The position numbers and the translations under genes are program-made. Positions 8,019-15,438 of a DNA stretch of 19,137 nucleotides are shown in pieces. Below the pieces are notes generated by a model, which ran no database searches, had not been told where the DNA came from, and saw only the letters and a list, made by a program, of their open reading frames with translations. The stretch comes from Draconibacterium sp. (lineage in GTDB: Bacteria > Bacteroidota > Bacteroidia > Bacteroidales > Prolixibacteraceae): the NCBI GenBank assembly GCA_027011835.1, contig JALUZN010000418.1:1-19137 (forward strand). The letters run 5' to 3'. Position 1 is the first letter of the stretch; every line of letters starts with the position of its first letter.

Positions 8019-9269
8019 TCAGTCCAAATGGTTAGCTGTGTTGAAAACTTTTTTTATGATAAATTTTGTTGAACCCACATTTTTTTCAACATATTTTCGG
8101 GTAATCTCTTTCGTATCATTCACAAACTTTTTCTCTGAGATTAAACGCAAAAACAGTTGCTCAAGCTCGCTATATTTATCAATAGAGAATGCTCCTCCAT
8201 CGGATATTAAATCCACCGCCTCTTTAAATTTTTTGTAATTGGGGCCAAAAACAATTGGCATGCCAAAAGTTGCAGCCTCCAGAATATTATGAATACCAAC
8301 ACCAAATCCGCCACCAATATAAGCAACGTTACCATGCTGATACAGAGACGACAACAACCCTATTGAATCAATTATTAACACCTCATACTTATCAACCTCC
8401 GTTTCAGTGATTTTACTCATCGAAATAGCGGGTCTTTTCAACAATTCGTGAATTCTGTTAATATTAGCACCGGAGACCTCGTGGGGTGCAATTACAAACT
8501 TTGCATTGCCGTATCGGTTAATAAACTCTATTAATAACTCCTCATCGGGTTTCCAGGTACTTCCGGCAATAAAAAGCAGGCTCTCTCCCTTAAACTTTTC
8601 AACAGCCGTAATCTTTTTTGCTGCTTTTGCAATTGCCGCCACACGGTCGAAGCGGGTGTCGCCGGCAACCGAAATGTTATTAAGTCCGATATTTCTAAGC
8701 AATTGTGCCGAGGTTTCGTTTTGCACAAAAAAGTGTTCGAATTTAAAAAGTGTTTGCCGGTACCATCTCCCCCAAAATGTATTTTTAAAAAACTGTTGGT
8801 TTTCGCGAAAAATGGCCGAAACAATATAGAGTGAGATGTTTCTCTCCTTCAATTCGGAAATAAAATAGTACCAAAATTCGTATTTTATAAAAAATACTTT
8901 TTCGGGTTTAACAATGTCGATAAACGCCTGTGCATTTTTTTTTGTATCGAGAGGGAGATACGATATTACATCGGCGCCTTCGTAATTTTTTCGAATTTCG
9001 TAACCCGAGGGGGAGAAAAAAGTAAGTACAATTTTATACTCCTGGAACTGGCTCCTGATTTCCTCTATTACCGGACGCCCCTGTTCGAATTCACCCAGCG
9101 ATGCACAATGAAACCAAATGTACCGGGCATCTTTTTCAACTTGATTTTTAAGCGTTTCTCTCCACCCTTTTCTGCCAATCACAAACTGCTTTGCCTTTTC
9201 GTTAAAAAGCGATGCAAAACGCACGGCAAGCGAAAATAGAGAAATTCCGATTTTATAAAGTAGTTCCAT
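8019..9269 (-). CDS. waaA: 3-deoxy-D-manno-octulosonic acid (Kdo) transferase
   Basis: WaaA is a GT30 glycosyltransferase that adds Kdo from CMP-Kdo to the lipid A precursor at the inner membrane. A hydrophobic N-terminal anchor occupies about residues 1-22. The family motif HCASLGEFEQGRP (54-66) contains the catalytic glutamate E60. Further conserved parts are FFIKYEFWYYF, the GDTRFDRV segment that opens the second Rossmann domain, and YIGGGFGVGIHNILEAA in the donor-binding region. The 416-residue length is normal. Its ATG lies 15 bases after the stop of the lycopene-cyclase-domain gene, so the two are probably one transcript. No terminator is clear downstream. Confidence 0.93.
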   Translation of the reverse strand: MELLYKIGISLFSLAVRFASLFNEKAKQFVIGRKGWRETLKNQVEKDARYIWFHCASLGEFEQGRPVIEEIRSQFQEYKIVLTFFSPSGYEIRKNYEGADVISYLPLDTKKNAQAFIDIVKPEKVFFIKYEFWYYFISELKERNISLYIVSAIFRENQQFFKNTFWGRWYRQTLFKFEHFFVQNETSAQLLRNIGLNNISVAGDTRFDRVAAIAKAAKKITAVEKFKGESLLFIAGSTWKPDEELLIEFINRYGNAKFVIAPHEVSGANINRIHELLKRPAISMSKITETEVDKYEVLIIDSIGLLSSLYQHGNVAYIGGGFGVGIHNILEAATFGMPIVFGPNYKKFKEAVDLISDGGAFSIDKYSELEQLFLRLISEKKFVNDTKEITRKYVEKNVGSTKFIIKKVFNTANHLD

Positions 9270-9284
9270 TTTTCTATTACGAAG

Positions 9285-9974
9285 TTAATAAATGCGGCGT
9301 TCTTTTAAATATTCGTAAACAGTAATTGTAATTATATGCAGCAAAAACAGCGATGCAAAATTTTCGACGGGAATAGAAAAAAGCTGAACTCCCAAAAAAT
9401 ACACATCGTTATATTCTATTATTGGCAAACCAATTAAAACTTTCTCTATCAGAATAAAAGGAACAAGCAATATAATATACGAAAGGTAAAACTTTGTATA
9501 ATGAGTTTTAAATCTATTTCGGAATATTGTATATCCTAAATAGATGGTAATTAAAAAGAAGAGGAAAAAAGGATAAATTTTATTGTGCGAAGAATAAGCG
9601 GTAACGCCAACCAACACCAGCACAATTAAACTCAGCAAAAGGAAAAAATTGGGATATTCGATGTGACTAAATTGCTGTTTAACAAGCTCGTAAATAGAAA
9701 TTCCGAGAAACGGAACAACAATAAAAAAGAGCCACTCTTCAACAGGCAAATCCAACAGATTTATACCCAAAACATATTTTGGATGATAACTCCATACGGC
9801 AAGTTTTGCAAATTGCAAATCAATCATAATAAGAATGGCAGCCGAAAAAGCAATTGCCGGAAACATATATTTTACCAAGCCAAAAACGTTTAACCGTTTA
9901 GTTAAACCCACACCCGATAAAATTGCAACAATTGCGGCAAGAGTTAATAAGAATGCAAAATTATGAATCTCCAT
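9285..9974 (-). CDS. Lycopene cyclase domain-containing membrane protein
   Basis: From the ATG at 9974 this is a 229-residue, very hydrophobic protein with about six or seven membrane helices. It holds two related halves, as in CrtYc-CrtYd-type lycopene cyclases. The first has VWSYHPKYVLG followed by LPVEEWLFF (76-84). The second has YFLGVQLFSIPVEN (around 193-204). The PxE pairs are thought to be the active site for cyclising the ends of lycopene. A longer frame begins at 10004. I prefer 9974 because a TACCTTTG box lies between the two ATGs, so transcription would begin after the upstream one. No phytoene synthase or desaturase is in the window, so the substrate is uncertain. It is followed directly by waaA. 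Confidence 0.8.
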   Translation of the reverse strand: MEIHNFAFLLTLAAIVAILSGVGLTKRLNVFGLVKYMFPAIAFSAAILIMIDLQFAKLAVWSYHPKYVLGINLLDLPVEEWLFFIVVPFLGISIYELVKQQFSHIEYPNFFLLLSLIVLVLVGVTAYSSHNKIYPFFLFFLITIYLGYTIFRNRFKTHYTKFYLSYIILLVPFILIEKVLIGLPIIEYNDVYFLGVQLFSIPVENFASLFLLHIITITVYEYLKERRIY

Positions 9975-9990
9975 TTTTAAAAATTTGTGC

Positions 9991-9998
9991 CAAAGGTA
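9991..9998 (-). promoter_or_regulatory. Bacteroidota -7 box for the cyclase-waaA operon
   Basis: On the minus strand TACCTTTG matches TAnnTTTG exactly and ends 16 bases before the ATG at 9974. No TTG is found at the usual -33 distance, so the match is partial. Confidence 0.4.
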
Positions 9999-10098
9999 TA
10001 GCATTTATAGAAACATTTGCGATGTGTTTTTCTTTTTCTGCTATATTTAGTCTTATTATTTTAAAGCCTAATAATTAGAAACATTTTATCGGTAAACC

Positions 10099-10617
10099 AT
10101 GAAATTCAGGATAACAGTTTGGATAATCATGCTTGCAGGTGGTATTGCAGGTGGTTACTTCATCGATTCGGTATTATTTCCCGGAATTCACAGCAATATT
10201 TATTTCCATATTGCTTGCTTTCTGGTTGGTCTGTTCATCTTATTTTTAGTAATGAAAATAAGTAAAAACACCGGAAGAACTTTAGCAAAATATGGAAGAA
10301 GAGGAGAACTGAAACGGATGGAAACAAATGTTCTGGTAAAAAAAGGAGCCTACAAATACATGCGGCACCCCATGCATTTAGGGCTTTTTCTTTTCCCTGT
10401 AGCAATTGCCTGTTTGGTCGCTTCTCCTTCGTTTATTTTAATTATTAGTCCGGCAGAGGTTGCATTTATGTTACTAATGATAAAGTTAGTTGAAGAGCCC
10501 GAAGCCATATCGAAGTTCGGCAATTTATATCTTGAATACAAAAAGGAGACACCTTGGTTTTGCTTTAAAAGAAGATGCTTAAAAGAGCTGTTTAAGAGCG
10601 TTTCGTACAAAAAATAA
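10099..10617 (+). CDS. Isoprenylcysteine carboxyl methyltransferase-family membrane protein
   Basis: A 172-residue membrane protein of the ICMT/PEMT superfamily of SAM-dependent methyltransferases. Hydrophobic helices lie at about 5-24, 35-52, 92-109 and 112-131. The conserved SAM-binding signature GAYKYMRHPMHLG (83-95) is followed by EEP (132-134) and a KFGNLYLEYKKETP segment (139-152), the family's usual C-terminal motif. Bacterial members are poorly characterised and may methylate lipids or small isoprenoids. The start is the ATG at 10099 with the usual length. The last 20 residues are basic and cysteine-containing. It is convergent with rubrerythrin and divergent from the cyclase-waaA operon. 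Confidence 0.85.
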   Translation: MKFRITVWIIMLAGGIAGGYFIDSVLFPGIHSNIYFHIACFLVGLFILFLVMKISKNTGRTLAKYGRRGELKRMETNVLVKKGAYKYMRHPMHLGLFLFPVAIACLVASPSFILIISPAEVAFMLLMIKLVEEPEAISKFGNLYLEYKKETPWFCFKRRCLKELFKSVSYKK

Positions 10618-10625
10618 AAAAAAAC

Positions 10626-10648
10626 TCCCCGAAGCAAATCTCCGGGGA
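10626..10648. terminator. Probable bidirectional terminator between the methyltransferase and rubrerythrin
   Basis: TCCCCG (10626-10631) pairs with CGGGGA (10643-10648) around an 11-base loop. The stem is bordered by an A-rich run on the left (U-tract for the minus-strand rubrerythrin transcript) and CTTTTTATT on the right. It lies between two convergent stop codons. Confidence 0.75.
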
Positions 10649-10658
10649 ATACTTTTTA

Positions 10659-11234
10659 TTAATAATTTGTCTCTTTAATCTCGAAATAAGCTTGCGGGTG
10701 TAAACAAGCCGGGCACATTTTGGGTGCAACTGTTCCTTCGTGAATAAAACCACAATTGCGGCATTTCCATACTACTTTATCGCCACGTTTAAAAACTTTT
10801 CCCTCTTCCAGATTATTGTACAAGGTACGGAAACGATTTTCGTGAGCGGCTTCAACTTTTGCAATCATTTTAAAAGCGGTTGCTACCTCTTTAAACCCCT
10901 CCTCTTCGGCAACTTTTGCAAACTCGGGGTACAACTCAGTCCACTCTTCATTCTCGCCGTCAGCCGACGCCTTCAAATTCTCGAGTGTTGTTCCTATCTT
11001 TCCGGCCGGATAAGTAGCTGTAATTTCCACCATATTCCCCTCTAAAAACTTAAAAAAACGTTTTGCATGTTCTTTTTCGTTTTCAGCGGTTTCGGTAAAT
11101 ATTGCCGAGATTTGTTCTAATCCCTCTTTTTTTGCCTGACTTGCAAAATAGTTGTAACGCATACGTGCCTGCGACTCTCCTGCAAACGATTTCAGAAGAT
11201 TTTGTTCTGTTTTTGTTCCTGCTAATGATGTCAT
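10659..11234 (-). CDS. rbr: Rubrerythrin
   Basis: Rubrerythrin is a cytoplasmic diiron peroxidase that detoxifies hydrogen peroxide in anaerobes. The 191-residue protein has an N-terminal four-helix ferritin-like domain with iron ligands E20, E53, H56, E94 or E97, E128 and H131. A C-terminal rubredoxin-like domain follows, with an Fe(Cys)4 site from C158/C161 (CRNCG) and C174/C177 (CPAC). Length and domain order are canonical. It is divergent from the sufE operon and convergent with the methyltransferase gene. Confidence 0.96.
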   Translation of the reverse strand: MTSLAGTKTEQNLLKSFAGESQARMRYNYFASQAKKEGLEQISAIFTETAENEKEHAKRFFKFLEGNMVEITATYPAGKIGTTLENLKASADGENEEWTELYPEFAKVAEEEGFKEVATAFKMIAKVEAAHENRFRTLYNNLEEGKVFKRGDKVVWKCRNCGFIHEGTVAPKMCPACLHPQAYFEIKETNY

Positions 11235-11336
11235 ATAAATTGATTTTTTAGTTCCTTAAAATTAAACATATATTCAGAGTACATGTTCAACACATAAACT
11301 AATTTTGAAACTTTCTTAATAAGGGCTATTTTATTG

Positions 11337-11366
11337 TTGTAAAAAGTGAAAAAAAAACGACCTTTG
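11337..11366 (+). promoter_or_regulatory. Promoter for the sufE-sufT-queG operon
   Basis: A TTG at 11337-11339 lies exactly 19 bases upstream of GACCTTTG at 11359-11366, which matches the TTTG half of TAnnTTTG but has G in place of the first T. The predicted start falls some 12-15 bases before the sufE ATG. Confidence 0.45.
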
Positions 11367-11386
11367 CAACCGTAAAATTTACTGCT

Positions 11387-11809
11387 ATGACAATAGAAGA
11401 AATTCAACAAGAGATTATTGACGAGTTCTCGATGTACGACGACTGGATGGATAAATATGGTTATTTAATTGAGTTGGGAAACGAACTCGAGCCACTCGAT
11501 GCGAAAGAGAAAAACGACCAGAATTTAATTAAGGGATGCCAAAGCAGGGTTTGGCTGGTAGCCGATTTTGTCGACGGGAAGATAATTTTCCGGGGTGAAA
11601 GCGATGCTGTTATTGTTAAAGGATTGGTTGCCCTGCTTTTACGTGTTGTTTCGGGTAGAACACCAAAAGAACTGATGGAAAACAATCTTCATTTTATCGA
11701 CGACCTGGGTTTAAAACAACACTTGTCGCCAACACGCTCGAACGGGCTGGTTGCTATGATAAAACAAATAAGGTTATACGCTGTTGCTTATAGTAGAATG
11801 GTAGATTAA
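11387..11809 (+). CDS. sufE: SufE-family cysteine desulfuration protein
   Basis: SufE accepts persulfide sulfur from the cysteine desulfurase SufS and passes it to the SufBCD scaffold for Fe-S cluster assembly. The 140-residue protein has the family opening (EEIQQEIIDEFSMYDDWMDKYGYLIELG) and the motif LIKGCQSRVWL with acceptor cysteine C51, the same position as in E. coli SufE. Length is normal. The next gene begins seven bases after its stop and is also an Fe-S assembly factor. No sufBCDS genes are in the window. Confidence 0.95.
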   Translation: MTIEEIQQEIIDEFSMYDDWMDKYGYLIELGNELEPLDAKEKNDQNLIKGCQSRVWLVADFVDGKIIFRGESDAVIVKGLVALLLRVVSGRTPKELMENNLHFIDDLGLKQHLSPTRSNGLVAMIKQIRLYAVAYSRMVD

Positions 11810-11816
11810 TTGCAAA

Positions 11817-12122
11817 ATGGACAAACGAATTGACTTAATAATAGAGAACCTGAAAGAGGTTTACGACCCCGAAATTCCGGTAAATGTTTACGATTTAGGA
11901 TTAATTTACAACGTTGATGTTGACGAAAACAACAATGCAAACATTTTAATGACCCTCACCGCACCGGGCTGCCCGGTGGTCGATGTACTGGTTGAAGAGA
12001 TTTCGGAAGCAGCTAAAAAAGTCGAAACCATAGAAAACGTAAATGTTGAACTTACTTTTGAGCCACCGTGGGATAAATCGATGATGAGTGAAGAGGCCCG
12101 GCTGGAACTGGGATTCTTCTAA
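11817..12122 (+). CDS. SufT-like Fe-S assembly factor (MIP18/DUF59 family)
   Basis: This 101-residue protein is a MIP18-family (DUF59, PaaD/SufT-like) factor involved in maturing Fe-S proteins. It shows the family signature DPEIPVNVYDLGLIY (17-31), the TLTAPGCPVVDVL segment (47-58) with conserved C52, and FEPPWDKSMMSEEA near the C-terminus. The position right behind sufE supports a role in cluster assembly or transfer. PaaD proteins of phenylacetate oxidation are paralogues, but there are no paa genes here. Confidence 0.9.
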   Translation: MDKRIDLIIENLKEVYDPEIPVNVYDLGLIYNVDVDENNNANILMTLTAPGCPVVDVLVEEISEAAKKVETIENVNVELTFEPPWDKSMMSEEARLELGFF

Positions 12123-12175
12123 AATACTTTTCCCAAAAGGGCTGTAAAACTCCTTAAGGTTTTACTGAAAAAATA

Positions 12176-13105
12176 ATGGATTCCGATAAAATAGCAGACT
12201 CGATAAAAGCGAAAGCAAAATCGTTGGGATTGCTGGAGTGCGAAATTATTCCGGCAACTTCGCTTGACGAAGAGAAAGAGCCATTTCTAAATTGGCTAAA
12301 CAACAACTTGCACGCCGGGATGAGTTACATGGCACGAAATGTTGAAAAACGGCTCGACCCGCGACTGCTATACGAAAATGCAAAAACAATAATTGTTGTC
12401 CTTCAAAACTATTTCCCACCCGACACACAAACAGATTCCACTGCTCCGGTACTTTCGAAATATGCCTACGGAACCGATTATCATTTTGTTTTGAAAGAGA
12501 AACTGAACAAGTTACTCGGGTTTATTAAAAACGAAGTTGGCGACTGCAACGGGCGTGCATTTGTCGATTCGGCACCGGTTTTAGAACATGCTTGGGCAAA
12601 AAGAGCGGGGCTGGGCTGGACAGGGAAAAACAGCCTGCTAATTTCGAAAGAACATGGCAGTTTCTTTTTTATTGGCGAACTTGTTTTAGACATCGAACTG
12701 CCCTTCGGCAAAGTAAATCGTGTAAAAAACCATTGCGGAAACTGCACACGGTGCATCGATGCCTGCCCCACACAAGCCATTGTGGCAAACGGTGTTGTCG
12801 ATGCAAACAAGTGCATTTCGTACCAAACAATAGAAAACAGAGGCGACATTGATAAAAACTTAAAAGGCAAGCTGGACAACCGTATTTTTGGTTGCGACAT
12901 TTGCCAGGATGTGTGCCCGTGGAATTCGAAACCCATTCCTCATTCCGAGCCGGCTTTCAATCCAAACAAAAAACTACTTGCCCTGTCGAAAAACGAATGG
13001 CACGCAATGGAGAAACCACTTTTTAATGAATTGTTTAGAAACTCGCCGGTACTACGAACAGGATTTAAAAAGCTAAAACAAAATCTCGATTTCCTAAACG
13101 ATTAG
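12176..13105 (+). CDS. queG: Epoxyqueuosine reductase QueG
   Basis: QueG is the cobalamin-dependent, two-[4Fe-4S] enzyme that reduces epoxyqueuosine to queuosine in the wobble position of tRNAs. The 309-residue protein lacks the C-terminal HEAT-like extension that longer members carry. The active-site segment FVDSAPVLEHAWAKRAGLGW (129-148) holds the proposed catalytic D131. Cluster cysteines are in HCGNCTRCIDACP (C187, C190, C193, C197), C213 (NKCIS), and GCDICQDVCPWN (C240, C243, C247). These eight cysteines are the full set. It is the third gene in a run with sufE and the SufT-like gene, separated by 53 bases. A strong terminator follows it. Confidence 0.95.
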   Translation: MDSDKIADSIKAKAKSLGLLECEIIPATSLDEEKEPFLNWLNNNLHAGMSYMARNVEKRLDPRLLYENAKTIIVVLQNYFPPDTQTDSTAPVLSKYAYGTDYHFVLKEKLNKLLGFIKNEVGDCNGRAFVDSAPVLEHAWAKRAGLGWTGKNSLLISKEHGSFFFIGELVLDIELPFGKVNRVKNHCGNCTRCIDACPTQAIVANGVVDANKCISYQTIENRGDIDKNLKGKLDNRIFGCDICQDVCPWNSKPIPHSEPAFNPNKKLLALSKNEWHAMEKPLFNELFRNSPVLRTGFKKLKQNLDFLND

Positions 13106-13181
13106 TTTTTTGGTATAGAAATTGCAATGCGCCCCATAAGTTTTAAATTAATAATTAAACAGCATTATTTTAAACGATACT

Positions 13182-13207
13182 AAACCACGGCTCCCCCGCC
13201 GTGGTTT
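13182..13207 (+). terminator. Rho-independent terminator after queG
   Basis: A perfect 10-bp stem AAACCACGGC / GCCGTGGTTT closes a six-base TCCCCC loop and is followed by the T-rich CTTTCTTTC. It ends the sufE-sufT-queG operon, 76 bases after the queG stop. A GTG that would extend the glgB frame begins at 13201, inside the right arm of this stem. Confidence 0.88.
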
Positions 13208-13329
13208 CTTTCTTTCAGCCTGCATGGGTTCTCCCTAATTTATCTTTATCATTTGTTGAACAAACTATTTTTTTATTTAAAATAGTCAATCTTCACGCGC
13301 TATTATTTATCTTTATAAAAAATGAAAAT

Positions 13330-15345
13330 ATGAAAAGCAAAATACCAAAACTTGTTAAAGATGATAAATGGTTAGAACCTTTTTCTGAAACAATTATAAA
13401 CCGCATAAAAGAGGCCGACACAAAAGAGGCCGAGTTAACCGGCGAAAAGTCGCTGGCCGATTTTGCAACCGGACATCTCTATTTCGGATTACACAAAACT
13501 GTTGAGGGGTGGGTAATTCGAGAGTGGGCACCCAATGCAACACACATTTATTTAGTGGGTACTTTTAACAATTGGGAGGAGAAAGAAGATTTTCTGTTTA
13601 CCGGTTTAGAAAATGGTGTTTGGGAATTAAAACTTAAAAAAGAGGCACTGCACCACGAAGATTTGTATGCCCTTTCGGTGCACTGGGCAATTAACTTCGG
13701 AAAACGAATTCCGGCGTGGGCAACCCGCGTTGTTCAAGATTCGAATACCCATATTTTTAATGCGCAGGTTTGGGCTCCCGAAAATCCATACCAATGGAAA
13801 CTCCCCGATTTCAGGCGCGAAAACGAGCCGGCTTTAATTTACGAAGCACACATTGGAATGGCCGGCGAAGCGGAACGCGTTCATACATATAATGAATTCA
13901 GAGAAGAGATGTTACCGCGAATTAATGCAAACGGATACAATGTTATTCAGTTTATGGCCATTCCCGAGCACCCTTATTATGGAAGTTTCGGATACCACGT
14001 TTCCAGCTTTTTTGCCCCTTCGTCGCGCTTTGGAACACCTGACGAACTAAAGCAGTTAATCGACGCGGCACACGAAATGGGGATTGCCGTAATTATGGAT
14101 TTGGTGCATTCGCACGCCGTTAAAAACGAAATTGAAGGCCTGGGAAATTACGACGGTTCACGATTTCAATTCTTTCACGACGGAGCAAAAGGCGACCACC
14201 CCGCGTGGGATTCGTACTGTTTTAACTACGGCAAAAACGAGGTGCTGCACTTTCTTTTATCGAACATTAAATATTGGCTCGACGAGTTTAAATTCGACGG
14301 ATACCGTTTCGACGGGGTAACAAGTATGCTCTATTTCGACCACGGATTAGAGCGGGCATTTACAAGTTACGACGACTATTTTAATGCAGGAGTCGACCAC
14401 GAAGCAACCACCTATTTCCGCTTGGCAAACAAACTGATGAAACAGATTAATTCAAACTCAATATCGGTTGCCGAAGATATGAGCGGAATGCCGGGACTCG
14501 CCGTTCCGGTTGACGATGGCGGACTCGGGTTCGATTACCGGATGGCGATGGGCGTACCCGATTTTTGGATAAAAACCATAAAAGAGAAATCGGACGACGA
14601 ATGGGATGTGGGCGATATATTCTACCAACTCACGTCGAAACGGATGGACGAAAAAGTGGTAAGTTACGCCGAATCGCACGACCAGGCACTGGTGGGCGAC
14701 AAAACAATAATCTTCCGCTTAATCGACAAAGAGATGTATTTTAGCATGCGAAAAGACCAGCCCAATTTAATTGTCGACCGCGGTATTGCACTGCATAAAA
14801 TGATACGGCTGGTAACCGCATCAACAGCCGGTGGTGCCTACCTTAATTTTATGGGAAACGAGTTTGGGCATCCCGAGTGGATTGATTTTCCGCGCGAAGG
14901 AAACGGCTGGTCGTATAAACACGCACGCCGAATCTGGAGCATTGCCAACGACCCCGAACTGAAATTCCACTGGCTTTACGATTTCGATAAAGAGATGATT
15001 AATCTGATTAATAAAAATAAATTACTTACCGTTCCGTCGGTTGATTTGGTGCTCGAAAACAAACCCGACAAAGTGCTTGCTTTTCATCGCGGGCTGTTCC
15101 TTTTTGTCTTTAATTTTAACCCCACACAATCGTTTACCGACTACGGAATTCCGTTGGGTGCGGGAAAATACAAAGTGGTACTAAACACCGACTCGGGCAG
15201 GTTTGGCGGTAACGATCTGGTTGACGAGCAGATTAGTTATTATACACTGCCCAGCGCAGGAATCACAAGTCAGCACTATTTAAAACTTTATCTGCCTGCC
15301 CGCACTGCGCTGGTTTTAAAGAAGGTTGATTTTGCCGGGGTTTAG
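13330..15345 (+). CDS. glgB: 1,4-alpha-glucan branching enzyme
   Basis: GlgB cleaves an alpha-1,4 glucan chain and re-attaches it by an alpha-1,6 bond to make glycogen branches. The 671-residue protein resembles the short, eukaryote-like GH13_8 branching enzymes common in Bacteroidota. A CBM48-like domain includes VIREWAPNA and FNNW (about residues 60-82). Catalytic regions are DLVHSH (257-262), GYRFDGVTS with nucleophile D328, VAEDMSG with acid/base E382, and YAESHDQAL with D451. A C-terminal all-beta domain follows from about 575. The open frame runs back to a GTG at 13201, but that lies in the queG terminator and the extra 43 residues look like noise, so I start at the ATG at 13330. A three-codon frame (13322-13333) overlaps this ATG by TGA. 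Confidence 0.94.
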   Translation: MKSKIPKLVKDDKWLEPFSETIINRIKEADTKEAELTGEKSLADFATGHLYFGLHKTVEGWVIREWAPNATHIYLVGTFNNWEEKEDFLFTGLENGVWELKLKKEALHHEDLYALSVHWAINFGKRIPAWATRVVQDSNTHIFNAQVWAPENPYQWKLPDFRRENEPALIYEAHIGMAGEAERVHTYNEFREEMLPRINANGYNVIQFMAIPEHPYYGSFGYHVSSFFAPSSRFGTPDELKQLIDAAHEMGIAVIMDLVHSHAVKNEIEGLGNYDGSRFQFFHDGAKGDHPAWDSYCFNYGKNEVLHFLLSNIKYWLDEFKFDGYRFDGVTSMLYFDHGLERAFTSYDDYFNAGVDHEATTYFRLANKLMKQINSNSISVAEDMSGMPGLAVPVDDGGLGFDYRMAMGVPDFWIKTIKEKSDDEWDVGDIFYQLTSKRMDEKVVSYAESHDQALVGDKTIIFRLIDKEMYFSMRKDQPNLIVDRGIALHKMIRLVTASTAGGAYLNFMGNEFGHPEWIDFPREGNGWSYKHARRIWSIANDPELKFHWLYDFDKEMINLINKNKLLTVPSVDLVLENKPDKVLAFHRGLFLFVFNFNPTQSFTDYGIPLGAGKYKVVLNTDSGRFGGNDLVDEQISYYTLPSAGITSQHYLKLYLPARTALVLKKVDFAGV

Positions 15346-15351
15346 GTGGGA

Positions 15352-15359
15352 TAGTTTTG
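15352..15359 (+). promoter_or_regulatory. Possible -7 box for the TIR-domain gene
   Basis: TAGTTTTG matches TAnnTTTG exactly and lies six bases after the glgB stop codon. A TTG inside the end of glgB (15332-15334) is 17 bases upstream, a little short of ideal. If used, transcription would start near 15366, leaving a leader of about 73 bases with an AGGAG (15393-15397) and a five-codon frame (15411-15425). Confidence 0.35.
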
Positions 15360-15438
15360 ATTTACTTTAAAATGAATATATTTTAATACTATAGGAGATT
15401 GGGGAACTATATGGAAATTGATTAATTTAATATTAAAT

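Noticed and set aside
12481..12936. 151-codon minus-strand frame opposite queG
   Set aside because: A shadow of the queG coding sequence, whose cluster motifs and length are unambiguous.
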